This document shows positions 1 to 9,367 of a stretch of DNA of 59,893 nucleotides, in pieces. Both the position numbers and the translations under genes were made by a program. The notes under the pieces are model-generated. The model was not told the DNA's origin and made no database searches. It saw nothing but the letters and a program-made list of their open reading frames with translations. Source of the DNA: an uncultured Bacteroidia bacterium (lineage in GTDB: Bacteria > Bacteroidota > Bacteroidia > Bacteroidales > CAJPTX01); the NCBI GenBank assembly GCA_938038735.1, contig CALHSW010000038.1, forward strand, positions 1 through 59,893, read 5' to 3'. Positions within the stretch are counted from its first letter, which is position 1; each line of letters opens with the position of its first letter.

Positions 1-503
1 CGAAGGAGTACACGCTGACGGTGACAGTTGAGGGCAATCTGAATGATGGCGGCGCGACGGTGACTGTTGGCGGCGCGGCGCTGCCGCTCTCCGAGGGGGC
101 GAAAGGCACTGCCATGGTGAAGTACGGCGATGAGCTAATGGTAGAGCCCATTGAGGTGGCGGGATACAACGTGGAGGTTAGCCCGGCGAGCCCGATCTCG
201 GTGACTGGTGATGTGAACGTGGTAATTAGCTACACGGCGGAGGAGACGGCCGTAGAGTCGATGCTACTGAGCGCAGTAACGTTGACCCCCAACCCGGCGA
301 GCGTGGCTATTAGGCTATCAAACGCTGAGGCAGCAAAGAGCTACGCAGTGTATACGCTACGCGGTGCTGAGGTGATGCGAGAGGTACTGGCGGGAGAGTC
401 GGTGGTAGCGATTGACGTGACGTCGCTTGCTGACGGCGTGTACCTGCTGCGTGTGGAGGCGGCAGACGGCGCACGGGTGCTGCGTTTCGTGGTGGCTAGG
501 TGA
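1..503 (+). CDS. T9SS-sorted surface protein, C-terminal part
   Basis: This is the 3' end of a gene that starts before the window; the reading frame is open to the first base. The visible part has a short beta-rich repeat resembling the Listeria/Bacteroides surface-repeat type, then a linker, and ends in about 75 residues typical of a type IX secretion (Por) type A sorting domain: TLTPNPAS near its start, a YTLRG segment, LADGVYLLRVE and a terminal RFVVAR. Such domains direct proteins through the outer membrane in Bacteroidota and are usually cleaved. The function of the missing N-terminal part cannot be seen. A strong hairpin terminator follows at 524-563. Confidence 0.8.
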   Translation, partial: KEYTLTVTVEGNLNDGGATVTVGGAALPLSEGAKGTAMVKYGDELMVEPIEVAGYNVEVSPASPISVTGDVNVVISYTAEETAVESMLLSAVTLTPNPASVAIRLSNAEAAKSYAVYTLRGAEVMREVLAGESVVAIDVTSLADGVYLLRVEAADGARVLRFVVAR

Positions 504-523
504 TGTGATTGTTGCAGAATAAG

Positions 524-563
524 AATAGAAGAGGGCGGACCGTAAGGGCCGCCCTCTTCTATT
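524..563. terminator. Intrinsic hairpin terminator
   Basis: Two 15-base arms (524-538 and 549-563) are perfectly complementary around a 10-base loop. The GC-rich stem sits between A-rich and T-rich ends, so it can work in both directions. It closes the T9SS gene 20 bases after its stop codon. Confidence 0.85.
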
Positions 564-750
564 GTTGTCTGCGTGCGGTTTGGCTATGAGGATTGGACAG
601 CAAGGTGAGAAGGTAGCGGCATCGTACTTTCAGTGTGGAAATGGAATAAATTGCAAGGACAGTGTCGTTTTGCGTACAAGAATAGGCGAAAACAGTGCAA
701 CATATAAAAAGTATAGCATGGCTCGTCGCGACGGGGTCAAAATAAATGGT

Positions 751-758
751 TACCTTTG
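751..758 (+). promoter_or_regulatory. Bacteroidota -7 promoter box
   Basis: TACCTTTG fits the Bacteroidota sigma-ABfr -7 consensus TAnnTTTG. Transcription would start near 764, about 33 bases before the ATG of the thioredoxin-like lipoprotein. This supports the start at 797 rather than an upstream in-frame codon that lies inside the box. Confidence 0.6.
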
Positions 759-796
759 CAGCAATGAGTGAAGGTGTTTTTTGTATTGATAAGGCA

Positions 797-1312
797 ATGA
801 AAAGACGGATTATATTTCTACTATTGGCACTGTCGGCAGTGTTTGCGATGGGGTGCGGGAGCGATGGAAATGCTGGGTATGACCCTAATGCAGATGCGAA
901 TGCGCAACTTGATGAAGCTCTTGCGATGGCGCAGCAGAGAGGAAAAAATGTGGTGGTGCAGGTGGGAGGCAGTTGGTGTCCATGGTGCGTGCGGCTGCAC
1001 AAGCTTCTCACGAGCGATGCGGAGCTGCGTGGACGGATGGAAAACGATTATGTGTGGGTGCAGGTGTATTACGGCAAGGATAATGCGAATGCGTCGGCCA
1101 TATCAAGGCTGGGCGATTTGAAGGGGTATGGTTACCCTGTACTCGTGGTTCTTTCCCCGAACGGAGAGGTGCTGCATAGGCAGAACACGGGCGAGCTGGA
1201 GGAGGGTGAAGGCTACAGCAAGGCGAAGCTGCTGGCGTTTATGGATCAACATAAAGAGTTGAAAGTCGAGGGGAAAGTGGCAGTGCCGGTGGAGAAAGCT
1301 GTGGTAGAGTAG
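797..1312 (+). CDS. Thioredoxin-fold lipoprotein
   Basis: The 171-residue protein starts with a lipoprotein signal peptide (hydrophobic LLLALSAVFA followed by a Cys after Met-Gly), so it is probably anchored in a membrane facing the periplasm. A CPWC redox motif lies in GSWCPWC around residue 60, and a cis-Pro-type segment (GYGYPVLVVL) follows, both typical of thioredoxin-like thiol oxidoreductases. Its likely role is reduction or rearrangement of disulfides in exported proteins; the partner is unknown. The ATG at 797 was chosen because it begins the signal peptide and lies downstream of the promoter box at 751. recA follows after a short gap and may be co-transcribed. Confidence 0.75.
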   Translation: MKRRIIFLLLALSAVFAMGCGSDGNAGYDPNADANAQLDEALAMAQQRGKNVVVQVGGSWCPWCVRLHKLLTSDAELRGRMENDYVWVQVYYGKDNANASAISRLGDLKGYGYPVLVVLSPNGEVLHRQNTGELEEGEGYSKAKLLAFMDQHKELKVEGKVAVPVEKAVVE

Positions 1313-1369
1313 GGAAGTGCCACGTGTGGAGTGTTGGCGAAATTATAGGAAGAGAGGAGCGGAGCGAGT

Positions 1370-2434
1370 ATGGCAGAGAAGGATAAGGCGAAGAGTACTG
1401 CGGATAGGTTTGAAGAGATAGACCCCAATAAGCGGAAGGCGTTGGAGCTTGCCCTTGAGAAAATTGAGAAGGATTTTGGCAAGGGGAGCGTGATGGCACT
1501 CGGGGATAGGCAGGTAAGCGATGTTCCGAGCATTTCTACCGGGGTGTTGCAGCTGGATTACGCCTTGGGCACTGGAGGGTATCCGCGGGGAAGAGTAATT
1601 GAGATATATGGTCCGGAATCGTCCGGTAAAACAACGCTGGCGATACACGCCATGGCGCAGACGCAGAAGCTGAACGGCATCGCGGCCATTATTGATGCCG
1701 AGCATGCGTTCGATGCGACGTACGCCGAGCAGCTTGGGGTGAATATAGACCAGTTGCTGGTGTCGCAGCCCGACAATGGTGAGGAGGCGTTGGAGATCGC
1801 GGAGCGGCTGATAAGGTCGGGGGCGGTAGATTTGGTGGTAGTGGACTCGGTGGCAGCCCTGACCCCTAAGGCGGAGATAGAGGGGGAGATGGGCGATGCG
1901 AAGGTGGGGCTACAGGCGCGGTTGATGTCGCAAGCGTTGCGAAAACTGACGGGTACAATAAGCAAAACGTCAACGGTGTGTATATTCATCAATCAGCTAC
2001 GCGATAAGATAGGGGGGATGGCGTTTATGGGACCCACGGAGACCACCACGGGGGGAAATGCCCTAAAGTTCTACTCCTCCGTGCGTTTGGACATACGCCG
2101 TATAGGAGCGTTGAAAGATTCTGGGGATTCGCATTACGGCAATAGGGTGCGTATCAGGGTGGTTAAGAATAAGCTGGCGGCGCCGTTTCGTAAGGTGGAG
2201 GCGGATATGATTTTTGGGGAGGGTATCTCCAAGAGTGCCGAGGTGTTGGATTTGGCGGTGGCGTTGAATGTGATAGATAAGAGTGGGGCGTGGTTCTCGT
2301 ATGGGGATACGAAGCTAGGGCAGGGGAAGGAGAATACTCGAAAGATGCTGGTGGACAACCCAGAGCTGCTGGGGGAAATAGAGTCCAAGGTCCGGGCAAC
2401 GATAGATGCGGATCCTACAAAGTTGAAGTTTTAG
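1370..2434 (+). CDS. recA: Recombinase RecA
   Basis: The 354-residue protein is a full-length RecA, the ATP-dependent strand-exchange protein of homologous recombination and SOS control. The Walker A motif GPESSGKTT lies around residue 79, the LVVVDSVAAL Walker B strand around residue 155, and the FINQLRDKIG and TGGNALKFY segments of the DNA-binding loops follow. The C-terminus is short and lacks a long acidic tail. A purine-rich stretch precedes the ATG. It lies between a thioredoxin-fold lipoprotein and a small zinc-ribbon gene. Confidence 0.98.
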   Translation: MAEKDKAKSTADRFEEIDPNKRKALELALEKIEKDFGKGSVMALGDRQVSDVPSISTGVLQLDYALGTGGYPRGRVIEIYGPESSGKTTLAIHAMAQTQKLNGIAAIIDAEHAFDATYAEQLGVNIDQLLVSQPDNGEEALEIAERLIRSGAVDLVVVDSVAALTPKAEIEGEMGDAKVGLQARLMSQALRKLTGTISKTSTVCIFINQLRDKIGGMAFMGPTETTTGGNALKFYSSVRLDIRRIGALKDSGDSHYGNRVRIRVVKNKLAAPFRKVEADMIFGEGISKSAEVLDLAVALNVIDKSGAWFSYGDTKLGQGKENTRKMLVDNPELLGEIESKVRATIDADPTKLKF

Positions 2435-2480
2435 ATTATAGGAAGAGGGGCGGAGTGCGAGGTTAAAAAAGGAAGATGAA

Positions 2481-2687
2481 ATGTCACGAGCGAAATCACT
2501 AAAGATGTACTACGAGAGTCAGCCGGAGAATTGCCCAATGTGCGGGAAGCGTACGGTGGTGGAGCTGTCGGGAGAGGAGAAGGTTGCGTTGCAGAGTGAG
2601 CAAGAGCGGATGGGCGGAGCGGGACAGCCGGCGTGGCGTTGCACATCGTGCGGCGCGGTGCTGTGGCAGGGGAAGGGGGAAGAGTAG
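2481..2687 (+). CDS. Small zinc-ribbon protein
   Basis: This 68-residue protein has two CxxC knuckles, CPMC near residue 19 and CTSC near residue 55, which would bind one zinc ion. Nothing else in it identifies a function. It sits 46 bases after recA on the same strand. The spacing of the cysteine pairs is what supports it as a real gene. It could be a nucleic-acid-binding or protein-interaction module. Confidence 0.55.
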   Translation: MSRAKSLKMYYESQPENCPMCGKRTVVELSGEEKVALQSEQERMGGAGQPAWRCTSCGAVLWQGKGEE

Positions 2688-2803
2688 GCCGGAGTAGTGT
2701 CTGAGGGGAACGCGCAGTGTAGCACGGTGCGTTTCGAGCAAGAAAAGAGATAGAATAAAGAAAGAGGGAGGGGGATAAGCCCCCTATTAAGGCAAAGCGA
2801 GCT

Positions 2804-4810
2804 ATGGAAGAGCAGCGAGATATGATGTCGTCATCAGAGCAGATGCCAGAGGAGGCGGTGTCGCCGTGCGGAGGAGATGCAGCCGAGATGGTTGTAAAGG
2901 GAGACAATGCTGTGCAGCGTGATGCGGCAGAGCAGCCTGTGGATGAGGGCCTGGAGCCGAAGGAGAAACAGAACGTGGCGGTTTCGTCGGAAGCGGGGAT
3001 TACCGAGCGGGAGGAGGAAGAGGCGCAGGAGGACGAGGAGGAACCCACGGAGGATAAGGAAAGCATCACGACGATGGGGTTTGATACGCTTTGTGGTCTT
3101 TTCAGGGAGAAGGCGAAGCAGGATCCCGTTGGGGATGTTCGGCGAGAGGTGCAGCAGATATATGAAGCTCTATTTCGACAGCTCAAGCTGCAACGAGACG
3201 AGGAGCGCAAGCGTTGGCTGGCGGAGGGAGGAGCGCTCAATGAGTTCGCACCGGCGGAACGCCCCATTGAGAAGGAGCTAAAGGACATCTACGATGATTT
3301 TCAGGCTCGTCGCCGCGAGTTTATGGAAAAAGAAGATGCGCAGCGTCAAGAGAATCTGCGTAAGAAGCGGGAGATTATAGGTAAGATAGAGGCGTTGACG
3401 CAGGAAGAGGAGGTGAAGGGGGAGACCTTCAATCGGTTCAATGAGCTGCGCAAGGAGTGGCGAGAGATAGGGATGGTGCCGCGCGCAGAGGCAGAGGATT
3501 TGTACCAGTCGTACTCCCACCAGGTGCAGCAGTTCTACGACTATGTGGATTTGAACCGAGAGCTGCGTGACCTTGACTATAAAAAGAACCTAGAGGCGAA
3601 GACGGAGCTATGCGAGCGGGCGGAGGAGTTGATAGCAGAGACCGATGTACATAAGGCTTTCTTAGAGCTTCAAACCCTCCATACGCGATGGAAGGAGCTA
3701 GGGCCAGTGCCACGAGAGAAGAGCGATGAGATATGGGAGCGTTTCTCGGCGGCGAGCGCTAGGATAAATCAGGCGCATAGGGAGTTGATGCAGGAGCGAA
3801 AGGCACTCTACGCGAAGAATTTAGCTGTACGCAAGGAGATTGTGTCGCAGATGGAGTCGCTGATGGGGGAGAAGCGGGAGAAGCAATCGGATTGGGTGGC
3901 GACGACGGCCAAGGTGATGGCGCTGCAAAAGGCGTTCAAGGAGGCATTTCCTGTGGCGCGAAGCCAGTCGAATGTTGGCGACATCTTTTTCAGCATGTGC
4001 AGCGAGTTCTTCACAAGCCGAAGGGCGTACGAGAAGGAGCAGGATGCGATTGGAAAGGAGAATATTGAAAAGAAGCAGGAGCTGTGCGTGCAGGCCGAAG
4101 CGCTAAAGGAGAGCGAAAAGTGGAACGACACGAAGGAGGAGCTGATAGCGTTGCAGCAGCAGTGGAAGAAGGTGGGCTATACGCCGCGCAAAGTGGATCA
4201 GCAGCTGTGGGAGCGGTTCAAAGCGGCGCAGGATTATTTCTTTGAGCGACGGAATAATGCCTTTGCGGCGCAGCGGGAGGAGGAGCAGGCGAACTTGAAG
4301 CTGCGCGAGGCGTTGATCGCAGAGGTGGAGGCCTACCAGCCGAGCGAGGATGGCAAGGAGATGGTAGAGCAGCTGAAGGCGTTCCAGTCGCGGTGGGGAG
4401 AGATTGGCCATGTGCCAATGCGGAGTAAGGAGGGGCTGTATAACCGCTTTAGGACGGCTCTAGATAAGCATTATGACCATCTGAGGCAGGAGCGTAAGGA
4501 GGTGTATGCACAGGCGTACGAAGCGAAGCTGGATTCAATGGCAGGGGGAGAGAATGGAGGGCAACAGCTGGCTGCGGAGCGCAATAAGATTAGCCGTAGG
4601 CTAGAACAGTTGGAGGCCGAAAAGAATCAGTTGGAAACGAATATGAGTTTCTTTGGAAAGGGAGACCAGAATAATCCGTTGCTTCAGAAGACTCGGCAGG
4701 ATGTGGAGCGTTTGGAGCGTGAGATAGAGTCGGTAAAAAGCCAGGTGAAAGAGATAAACAAGCGGATTCGTGCGGGTAAGGAAGGAAAGTCTAAAGAAGA
4801 GGGCAAGTAG
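2804..4810 (+). CDS. DUF349 coiled-coil protein
   Basis: The 668-residue protein has an acidic, low-complexity N-terminus (about 90 residues, rich in Glu) and then a series of DUF349-type helical repeats of roughly 70 residues. Each carries a W(K/R)E(I/L)G.VPR-like motif, for example WREIGMVPR, WKELGPVPR, WKKVGYTPR and WGEIGHVPM. The C-terminus is a coiled coil ending in a Lys/Glu-rich tail. No signal peptide is visible, so it should be cytoplasmic. DUF349 proteins are widespread in Bacteroidota without an agreed biochemical function. The pyrG gene follows 31 bases downstream. Confidence 0.8.
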   Translation: MEEQRDMMSSSEQMPEEAVSPCGGDAAEMVVKGDNAVQRDAAEQPVDEGLEPKEKQNVAVSSEAGITEREEEEAQEDEEEPTEDKESITTMGFDTLCGLFREKAKQDPVGDVRREVQQIYEALFRQLKLQRDEERKRWLAEGGALNEFAPAERPIEKELKDIYDDFQARRREFMEKEDAQRQENLRKKREIIGKIEALTQEEEVKGETFNRFNELRKEWREIGMVPRAEAEDLYQSYSHQVQQFYDYVDLNRELRDLDYKKNLEAKTELCERAEELIAETDVHKAFLELQTLHTRWKELGPVPREKSDEIWERFSAASARINQAHRELMQERKALYAKNLAVRKEIVSQMESLMGEKREKQSDWVATTAKVMALQKAFKEAFPVARSQSNVGDIFFSMCSEFFTSRRAYEKEQDAIGKENIEKKQELCVQAEALKESEKWNDTKEELIALQQQWKKVGYTPRKVDQQLWERFKAAQDYFFERRNNAFAAQREEEQANLKLREALIAEVEAYQPSEDGKEMVEQLKAFQSRWGEIGHVPMRSKEGLYNRFRTALDKHYDHLRQERKEVYAQAYEAKLDSMAGGENGGQQLAAERNKISRRLEQLEAEKNQLETNMSFFGKGDQNNPLLQKTRQDVERLEREIESVKSQVKEINKRIRAGKEGKSKEEGK

Positions 4811-4841
4811 CCTAAGTGTAAGAGAGGTAGCGAAGTAGCAG

Positions 4842-6518
4842 ATGAGTAAGAATAACAGCGCGGAGGAGTCAGGGATGTTGCGGGGACAGGAGACGCACAG
4901 CACGAAGTACGTATTTGTGGCGGGGGGAGTGGCCTCGTCGTTGGGTAAGGGAATTATATCGGCATCGCTCGGTAAGCTGCTGCAGAGCAGAGGGTATAAG
5001 GTAACCATACAGAAGCTTGACCCGTATATAAACGTTGATCCGGGTACACTCAATCCGTATGAGCATGGCGAGTGCTACGTAACGGAGGATGGGGCCGAGA
5101 CGGATTTGGACTTGGGTCATTACGAACGTTTCCTCAACCAGAGTACGTCGCAGGCGAATAGCGTGACGACGGGTCAAATCTACGAGACGGTCATCCATAA
5201 GGAACGTCGTGGGGAGTATTTGGGAAAAACGGTGCAGGTAATTCCGCACGTAACTGACGAGATTCGGCGTCGCATTCTACTCCTAGGTACAAGGGGGCAG
5301 TACGATGTGGTAATCACCGAGATAGGCGGCACGGTGGGGGATATAGAGTCGTTGCCGTACATAGAGACGGTTCGTCAGCTGCGCTGGGATCTGGGAGAGG
5401 GGAATACGGTATTTATACACCTCACGTTGGTACCCTACCTTGCGGCATCGGGGGAGTTGAAAACCAAACCTACGCAGCACTCGGTGAAGGAGCTGTTGCA
5501 GAATGGGATACAGCCGGACATATTGGTGCTACGCTCGGAGTATGAGCTTCCCCAAGAGCTGCGCGCCAAGGTTGCAAAGTTCTGCAACGTGCAGGTGGAG
5601 TCGGTGATAGAGTCAATAGATGTGCCGACAATATACGAGGTCCCCATACGCATGCTCAACGAGGGGCTTGATACGGCGGTGCTGCGTGAGTTGCGTCTTC
5701 CGATAGGCAAAACGCCAGAGCTGAAGGCGTGGCGTACGTTCTTGGAAAAGTTTCATTGCCCCAAGCACGATATCTCGATAGTACTCGTGGGGAAATACGT
5801 AGAGCTGACGGATGCCTACAAGTCGATACGGGAGGCGTTTATACATGCAGGGGCGGCCCATGAGTGCCGTGTGCATGTGACGTCGGTTTCGTCGGAGGAG
5901 CTGAATAACGAGAATGTGGCGGAGCACTTACAGGGTGCGGATGGAATCCTTGTTGCGCCTGGGTTCGGGCTGCGGGGGATAGCTGGGAAGATTGCGGCGG
6001 TGCGCTACGCGAGGGAGTCAAAAATTCCTTTCTTGGGAATATGTCTAGGCATGCAGTGCGCGGTGGTGGAGTTTGCGCAGGATGTGCTGGGGATAGCAAA
6101 GGCTACGTCGCGGGAGTGGGATAGTGCTACAAGCGAGCCGGTGATAGATTTGATGGAGTCGCAGAAGGGGATAACGGACAAGGGAGGAACGATGCGTTTG
6201 GGCGCATACCCATGCGTGCTATCGGAGGGATCGAAAGCGTTTGAAGCGTATGGAAAGCGTCAAATCAGCGAGCGGCATCGCCATCGTTACGAGTTTAATG
6301 ATTCCTACCAGACGCGTTTCGCGAAGGCGGGTATGGTCGTCACGGGGCGTAATCCCGAAACGGAGCTAGCGGAGGTGGTGGAGATACCATCGCATCCGTG
6401 GTTCGTGGGTGTTCAGTTCCATCCCGAGTATAAGAGTAGCGTTGTGGAGCCGCATCCGCTGTTCGTTGCGTTTGTTGGGGCGGCACTGGCCCAGCATGGG
6501 CGAAGCGAAGAGAAATAG
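4842..6518 (+). CDS. pyrG: CTP synthase
   Basis: This enzyme makes CTP from UTP, ATP and glutamine. The N-terminal synthetase domain has the P-loop-like GGVASSLGKGI near residue 30 and the family motifs KLDPYINVDPGT and HYERF. The C-terminal class I glutamine amidotransferase domain has the nucleophile Cys in GICLGMQC (about residue 402) and the His/Glu pair in VQFHPEYKS near residue 515. At 558 residues it is slightly longer than the usual 530-545 because of about 20 extra N-terminal residues. All catalytic residues are present. yidC follows on the same strand. Confidence 0.97.
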   Translation: MSKNNSAEESGMLRGQETHSTKYVFVAGGVASSLGKGIISASLGKLLQSRGYKVTIQKLDPYINVDPGTLNPYEHGECYVTEDGAETDLDLGHYERFLNQSTSQANSVTTGQIYETVIHKERRGEYLGKTVQVIPHVTDEIRRRILLLGTRGQYDVVITEIGGTVGDIESLPYIETVRQLRWDLGEGNTVFIHLTLVPYLAASGELKTKPTQHSVKELLQNGIQPDILVLRSEYELPQELRAKVAKFCNVQVESVIESIDVPTIYEVPIRMLNEGLDTAVLRELRLPIGKTPELKAWRTFLEKFHCPKHDISIVLVGKYVELTDAYKSIREAFIHAGAAHECRVHVTSVSSEELNNENVAEHLQGADGILVAPGFGLRGIAGKIAAVRYARESKIPFLGICLGMQCAVVEFAQDVLGIAKATSREWDSATSEPVIDLMESQKGITDKGGTMRLGAYPCVLSEGSKAFEAYGKRQISERHRHRYEFNDSYQTRFAKAGMVVTGRNPETELAEVVEIPSHPWFVGVQFHPEYKSSVVEPHPLFVAFVGAALAQHGRSEEK

Positions 6519-6596
6519 CGTGGCATTTTGCGCTAGTGTATCGGTGCTCGCAATGGGTGTGCGAGAGGGTAAATCAAAGAAGAGATAAATAGAGCA

Positions 6597-8477
6597 ATGG
6601 ATAAGCGGTCAATAGTAGGGCTTGTTCTGATTTTTTTGATAGTTATTGGGTTCTCTTACTTGATGCGGCCTAGCAAAGAGGAGCTAGCTGCGATGCGGGC
6701 GAAGCAGGATTCGGTAGCGCGTGCCGAGGCGAGGCGAGATAGTGCGCTTGCGGAGCATCAACGTCGCTACGCAGCGGAGCAGGATAGCGCGAGGAGCGCT
6801 GATGAGGCGGTTACGCATGATTCGGTATGGGGGCAGCAGCAGGAGACGAAGACAACAGTGTTGGAAAACAATTTAATTCGCCTCGAGCTCTCCTCATTGG
6901 GAGGGCAGATTGCCTCAGTTCAGATTAAGGGGTACAAGACGTACAGCGGAGACTCCCTATTCTTTGTGGGTTCGGGTGACAGTAAACTTGGGTATGAGTT
7001 CAACACCGGGCAGCAGGACGTTCACACCGCCGATTTGCATTTTACGAGGGTGGAGGGGGCTGACCCTGCGCCGGCGTTGTCGGAGGGGCAAGAGGGGGTC
7101 GTTACGTATCGTTACAAGACATGTGAGGATGCGTGGATAGAGTATCGGTACGCTTTGGGGTACAATACGCATAGAGTGCAGTTTACAACCGTTTTCCACA
7201 ATGTAGACAACTATATACAGCCTCAACGTGGCTACATCGACATGTCGTGGGCTATGCACTCTCGGCAGCAGGAACGAAACGTAGAGAAGGAGAGGGAGTA
7301 CACTACAATTTCCTACGCGCTGAGCAATGATGATTTTGAGGAGTTGAACGCTCGAAAAAAAGAGGCGCAGGAAGAGCATGTAAAAACGTCGGTAGGCTGG
7401 ATAGCGTTCAAGCAGCAGTTTTTTGCGGGCTTTTTAGTGTGCGACAAAGGTTTTGACGAGGCGTTGTTGCGGATGAATAGCAACAGCGATTCGGGGTACG
7501 TGAGAGACTTTGAAACGCGTTTGATGTTCCCGTTAAGTGGGGTTAATGACCATCGGATGGATATGGCTTTCTACTTCTCCCCGACGCATTACAAAACGCT
7601 TAAGGCCTACGATAAGGGGTTTGAGAAGGTGGTTCCCTTGGGAGGGTGGCTCGTGAGTTGGGTTAACAAGTACGTGATTATTAACCTGTTTGACTGGTTA
7701 AACTCGTTTATAACCAACTACGGGGTCATAATCCTTTTGCTGACGCTGTTTATCAAGATTATTGTTTTCCCGCTCACATTTAAAACCTATCGCAATCAGG
7801 CCTACATGCGGGTTTTAAAACCGAAGATTGACGAGATAAACGCTAAGTATCCTAAAAAAGAGGATGCTATGAAGAAGCAGCAAGCGACGATGGCGTTGTA
7901 TAAGAAGGCCGGCATAAATCCCATGGGAGGATGTTTACCGCTACTCATACAAATGCCTATCCTCATTGCTATGTTCCGCTTCTTCCCTGCATCTATACAG
8001 CTGCGGCAGAAGAGTTTCCTATGGGCGGACGACCTTTCTAGCTTTGATTCAATCTTGGATTTGCCGTTTTCAATACCATTTTACGGGTCGCATGTGAGTC
8101 TGTTTACGCTCCTTATGGGGGCTTCCATGCTGATTTCTGGAATGATAAGCTTTGCCCAATCGGCAAATAGTAACCAGCAGATGCCGGGGATGAAGTTCAT
8201 GACGGTGTATATGATGCCGCTGATGATGGTGATGTGGTTTAATAACTACTCATCGGGGCTCAGCTATTACTATTTCTTGACGAACGTCATCACGATAGCC
8301 CAAACGGTGATTATCAGAAAGACGGTAGATGGGCAAAAGGTCCTTAAGCGCCTGGAGGCTAACAGCGGCAAGAAGGTAAAGAAAGGCGGATTCATGGAGC
8401 GCTTGGAGAAGTTGCAACGGGAACAGCAGCGCAAGCTGGAGCAGCAGAAGCGTTCGGGTGGTGGAAGTCGACGCTAG
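6597..8477 (+). CDS. yidC: Membrane protein insertase YidC
   Basis: The 626-residue protein has the Gram-negative YidC layout. One N-terminal transmembrane helix (residues 5-22) is followed by a large periplasmic beta domain (to about residue 345), then the conserved insertase core with several membrane spans, including GVIILLLTLFIKIIVFPLT and NPMGGCLPLLIQMPILIAMF. The C-terminal tail is strongly basic and probably contacts ribosomes. It inserts and folds inner-membrane proteins, alone or with SecYEG. The helix linking the first span to the beta domain is charged and Ala/Arg/Asp rich, as in other Bacteroidota copies. Confidence 0.97.
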   Translation: MDKRSIVGLVLIFLIVIGFSYLMRPSKEELAAMRAKQDSVARAEARRDSALAEHQRRYAAEQDSARSADEAVTHDSVWGQQQETKTTVLENNLIRLELSSLGGQIASVQIKGYKTYSGDSLFFVGSGDSKLGYEFNTGQQDVHTADLHFTRVEGADPAPALSEGQEGVVTYRYKTCEDAWIEYRYALGYNTHRVQFTTVFHNVDNYIQPQRGYIDMSWAMHSRQQERNVEKEREYTTISYALSNDDFEELNARKKEAQEEHVKTSVGWIAFKQQFFAGFLVCDKGFDEALLRMNSNSDSGYVRDFETRLMFPLSGVNDHRMDMAFYFSPTHYKTLKAYDKGFEKVVPLGGWLVSWVNKYVIINLFDWLNSFITNYGVIILLLTLFIKIIVFPLTFKTYRNQAYMRVLKPKIDEINAKYPKKEDAMKKQQATMALYKKAGINPMGGCLPLLIQMPILIAMFRFFPASIQLRQKSFLWADDLSSFDSILDLPFSIPFYGSHVSLFTLLMGASMLISGMISFAQSANSNQQMPGMKFMTVYMMPLMMVMWFNNYSSGLSYYYFLTNVITIAQTVIIRKTVDGQKVLKRLEANSGKKVKKGGFMERLEKLQREQQRKLEQQKRSGGGSRR

Positions 8478-8534
8478 TGAAACTGCGCTTAGCTTAGCGT
8501 TTTTGACTATTGGAGATTAGAATAAGGGGGTAGT

Positions 8535-9353
8535 ATGGCGGTGTTAATCTGGCGCAGGCGTACGTTGCAGTGCATCGCGTCGGGTTTGCTGATGCTGTTG
8601 GTGTCGTGTGGGTTTTGTGGCGCACGGCGTAAGGTAGACCAAGCAACTACAGACTATACTCCAAAACTCCTTGAAGAGCCGTTAGCCCAAGAGCGGCAGC
8701 AGACGAAGATAGCCCGTTATGGGAGCTACAGCGTGGCTTACCATTGTGGATGGCGACAGCCACAATGGGTAGCCTACCGATTGGATGCGACTCGATTGGC
8801 AGACGTAGTGGATCGGAAAGGGGTAGGCTTCCGGGCAGACCCTATATTAAGTGACTTCACATTAGATAATCAGAGTTTTAAAGGGACTGGCTATTCGCGC
8901 GGACACCTTAAACCCGCCGCGGACTCGAAGAGCAGCATGGTTGCCATGCGGGAGAGTTTCTACTTTACCAATGTATCGCCGCAGCTACCCCGATTTAACA
9001 GCGGGATTTGGAACTCTTTGGAAATGTGGGTGCGCCGTCAGGCTGAACGATCCGACATTATGTACATCGTTACAGGACCTTGCTTTTTGGATGCCCCTTT
9101 GGACTATATGGGGGGAACAAGGGTGCCAGTAGCTACCCACTTTTACAAAGCCCTTCTGAAGCGTCATGGCAATCGTTGGAGCGCCGTGGGCTTCGTTGTG
9201 CCACACAACCTCAATCGTAAGGCGAAACTGTGGGAGTTTTCAGTTTCAATAGATAGCCTTGAGAAACTAACGGATATAGACTTCTTTCCCCTGCTCGCGG
9301 ATAGTATAGAGAGTGTTGTAGAAGCGAGCGTTCTCCCATCAGACTGGAGGTAA
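8535..9353 (+). CDS. Secreted DNA/RNA non-specific endonuclease
   Basis: The 272-residue protein starts with a hydrophobic signal ending in a lipoprotein-like LLVSCG, so it is probably exported or lipid-anchored. The core has the NUC1/NucA nuclease features: RGHLKPAAD around residue 118, the downstream FYFTNVSPQ with the metal-binding Asn, and the IVTGP strand. In this family the catalytic His lies in a DRGH motif; here the motif reads SRGH, with the general-base His kept. It likely degrades nucleic acid outside the cytoplasm for nutrition or DNA turnover. A radical SAM gene follows closely. Confidence 0.85.
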   Translation: MAVLIWRRRTLQCIASGLLMLLVSCGFCGARRKVDQATTDYTPKLLEEPLAQERQQTKIARYGSYSVAYHCGWRQPQWVAYRLDATRLADVVDRKGVGFRADPILSDFTLDNQSFKGTGYSRGHLKPAADSKSSMVAMRESFYFTNVSPQLPRFNSGIWNSLEMWVRRQAERSDIMYIVTGPCFLDAPLDYMGGTRVPVATHFYKALLKRHGNRWSAVGFVVPHNLNRKAKLWEFSVSIDSLEKLTDIDFFPLLADSIESVVEASVLPSDWR

Positions 9354-9367
9354 ACGATTAATAGGTG

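Noticed and set aside
2431..3288. 285-codon minus-strand frame
   Set aside because: Ser-rich shadow of the Glu/Arg-rich DUF349 gene; no motif.
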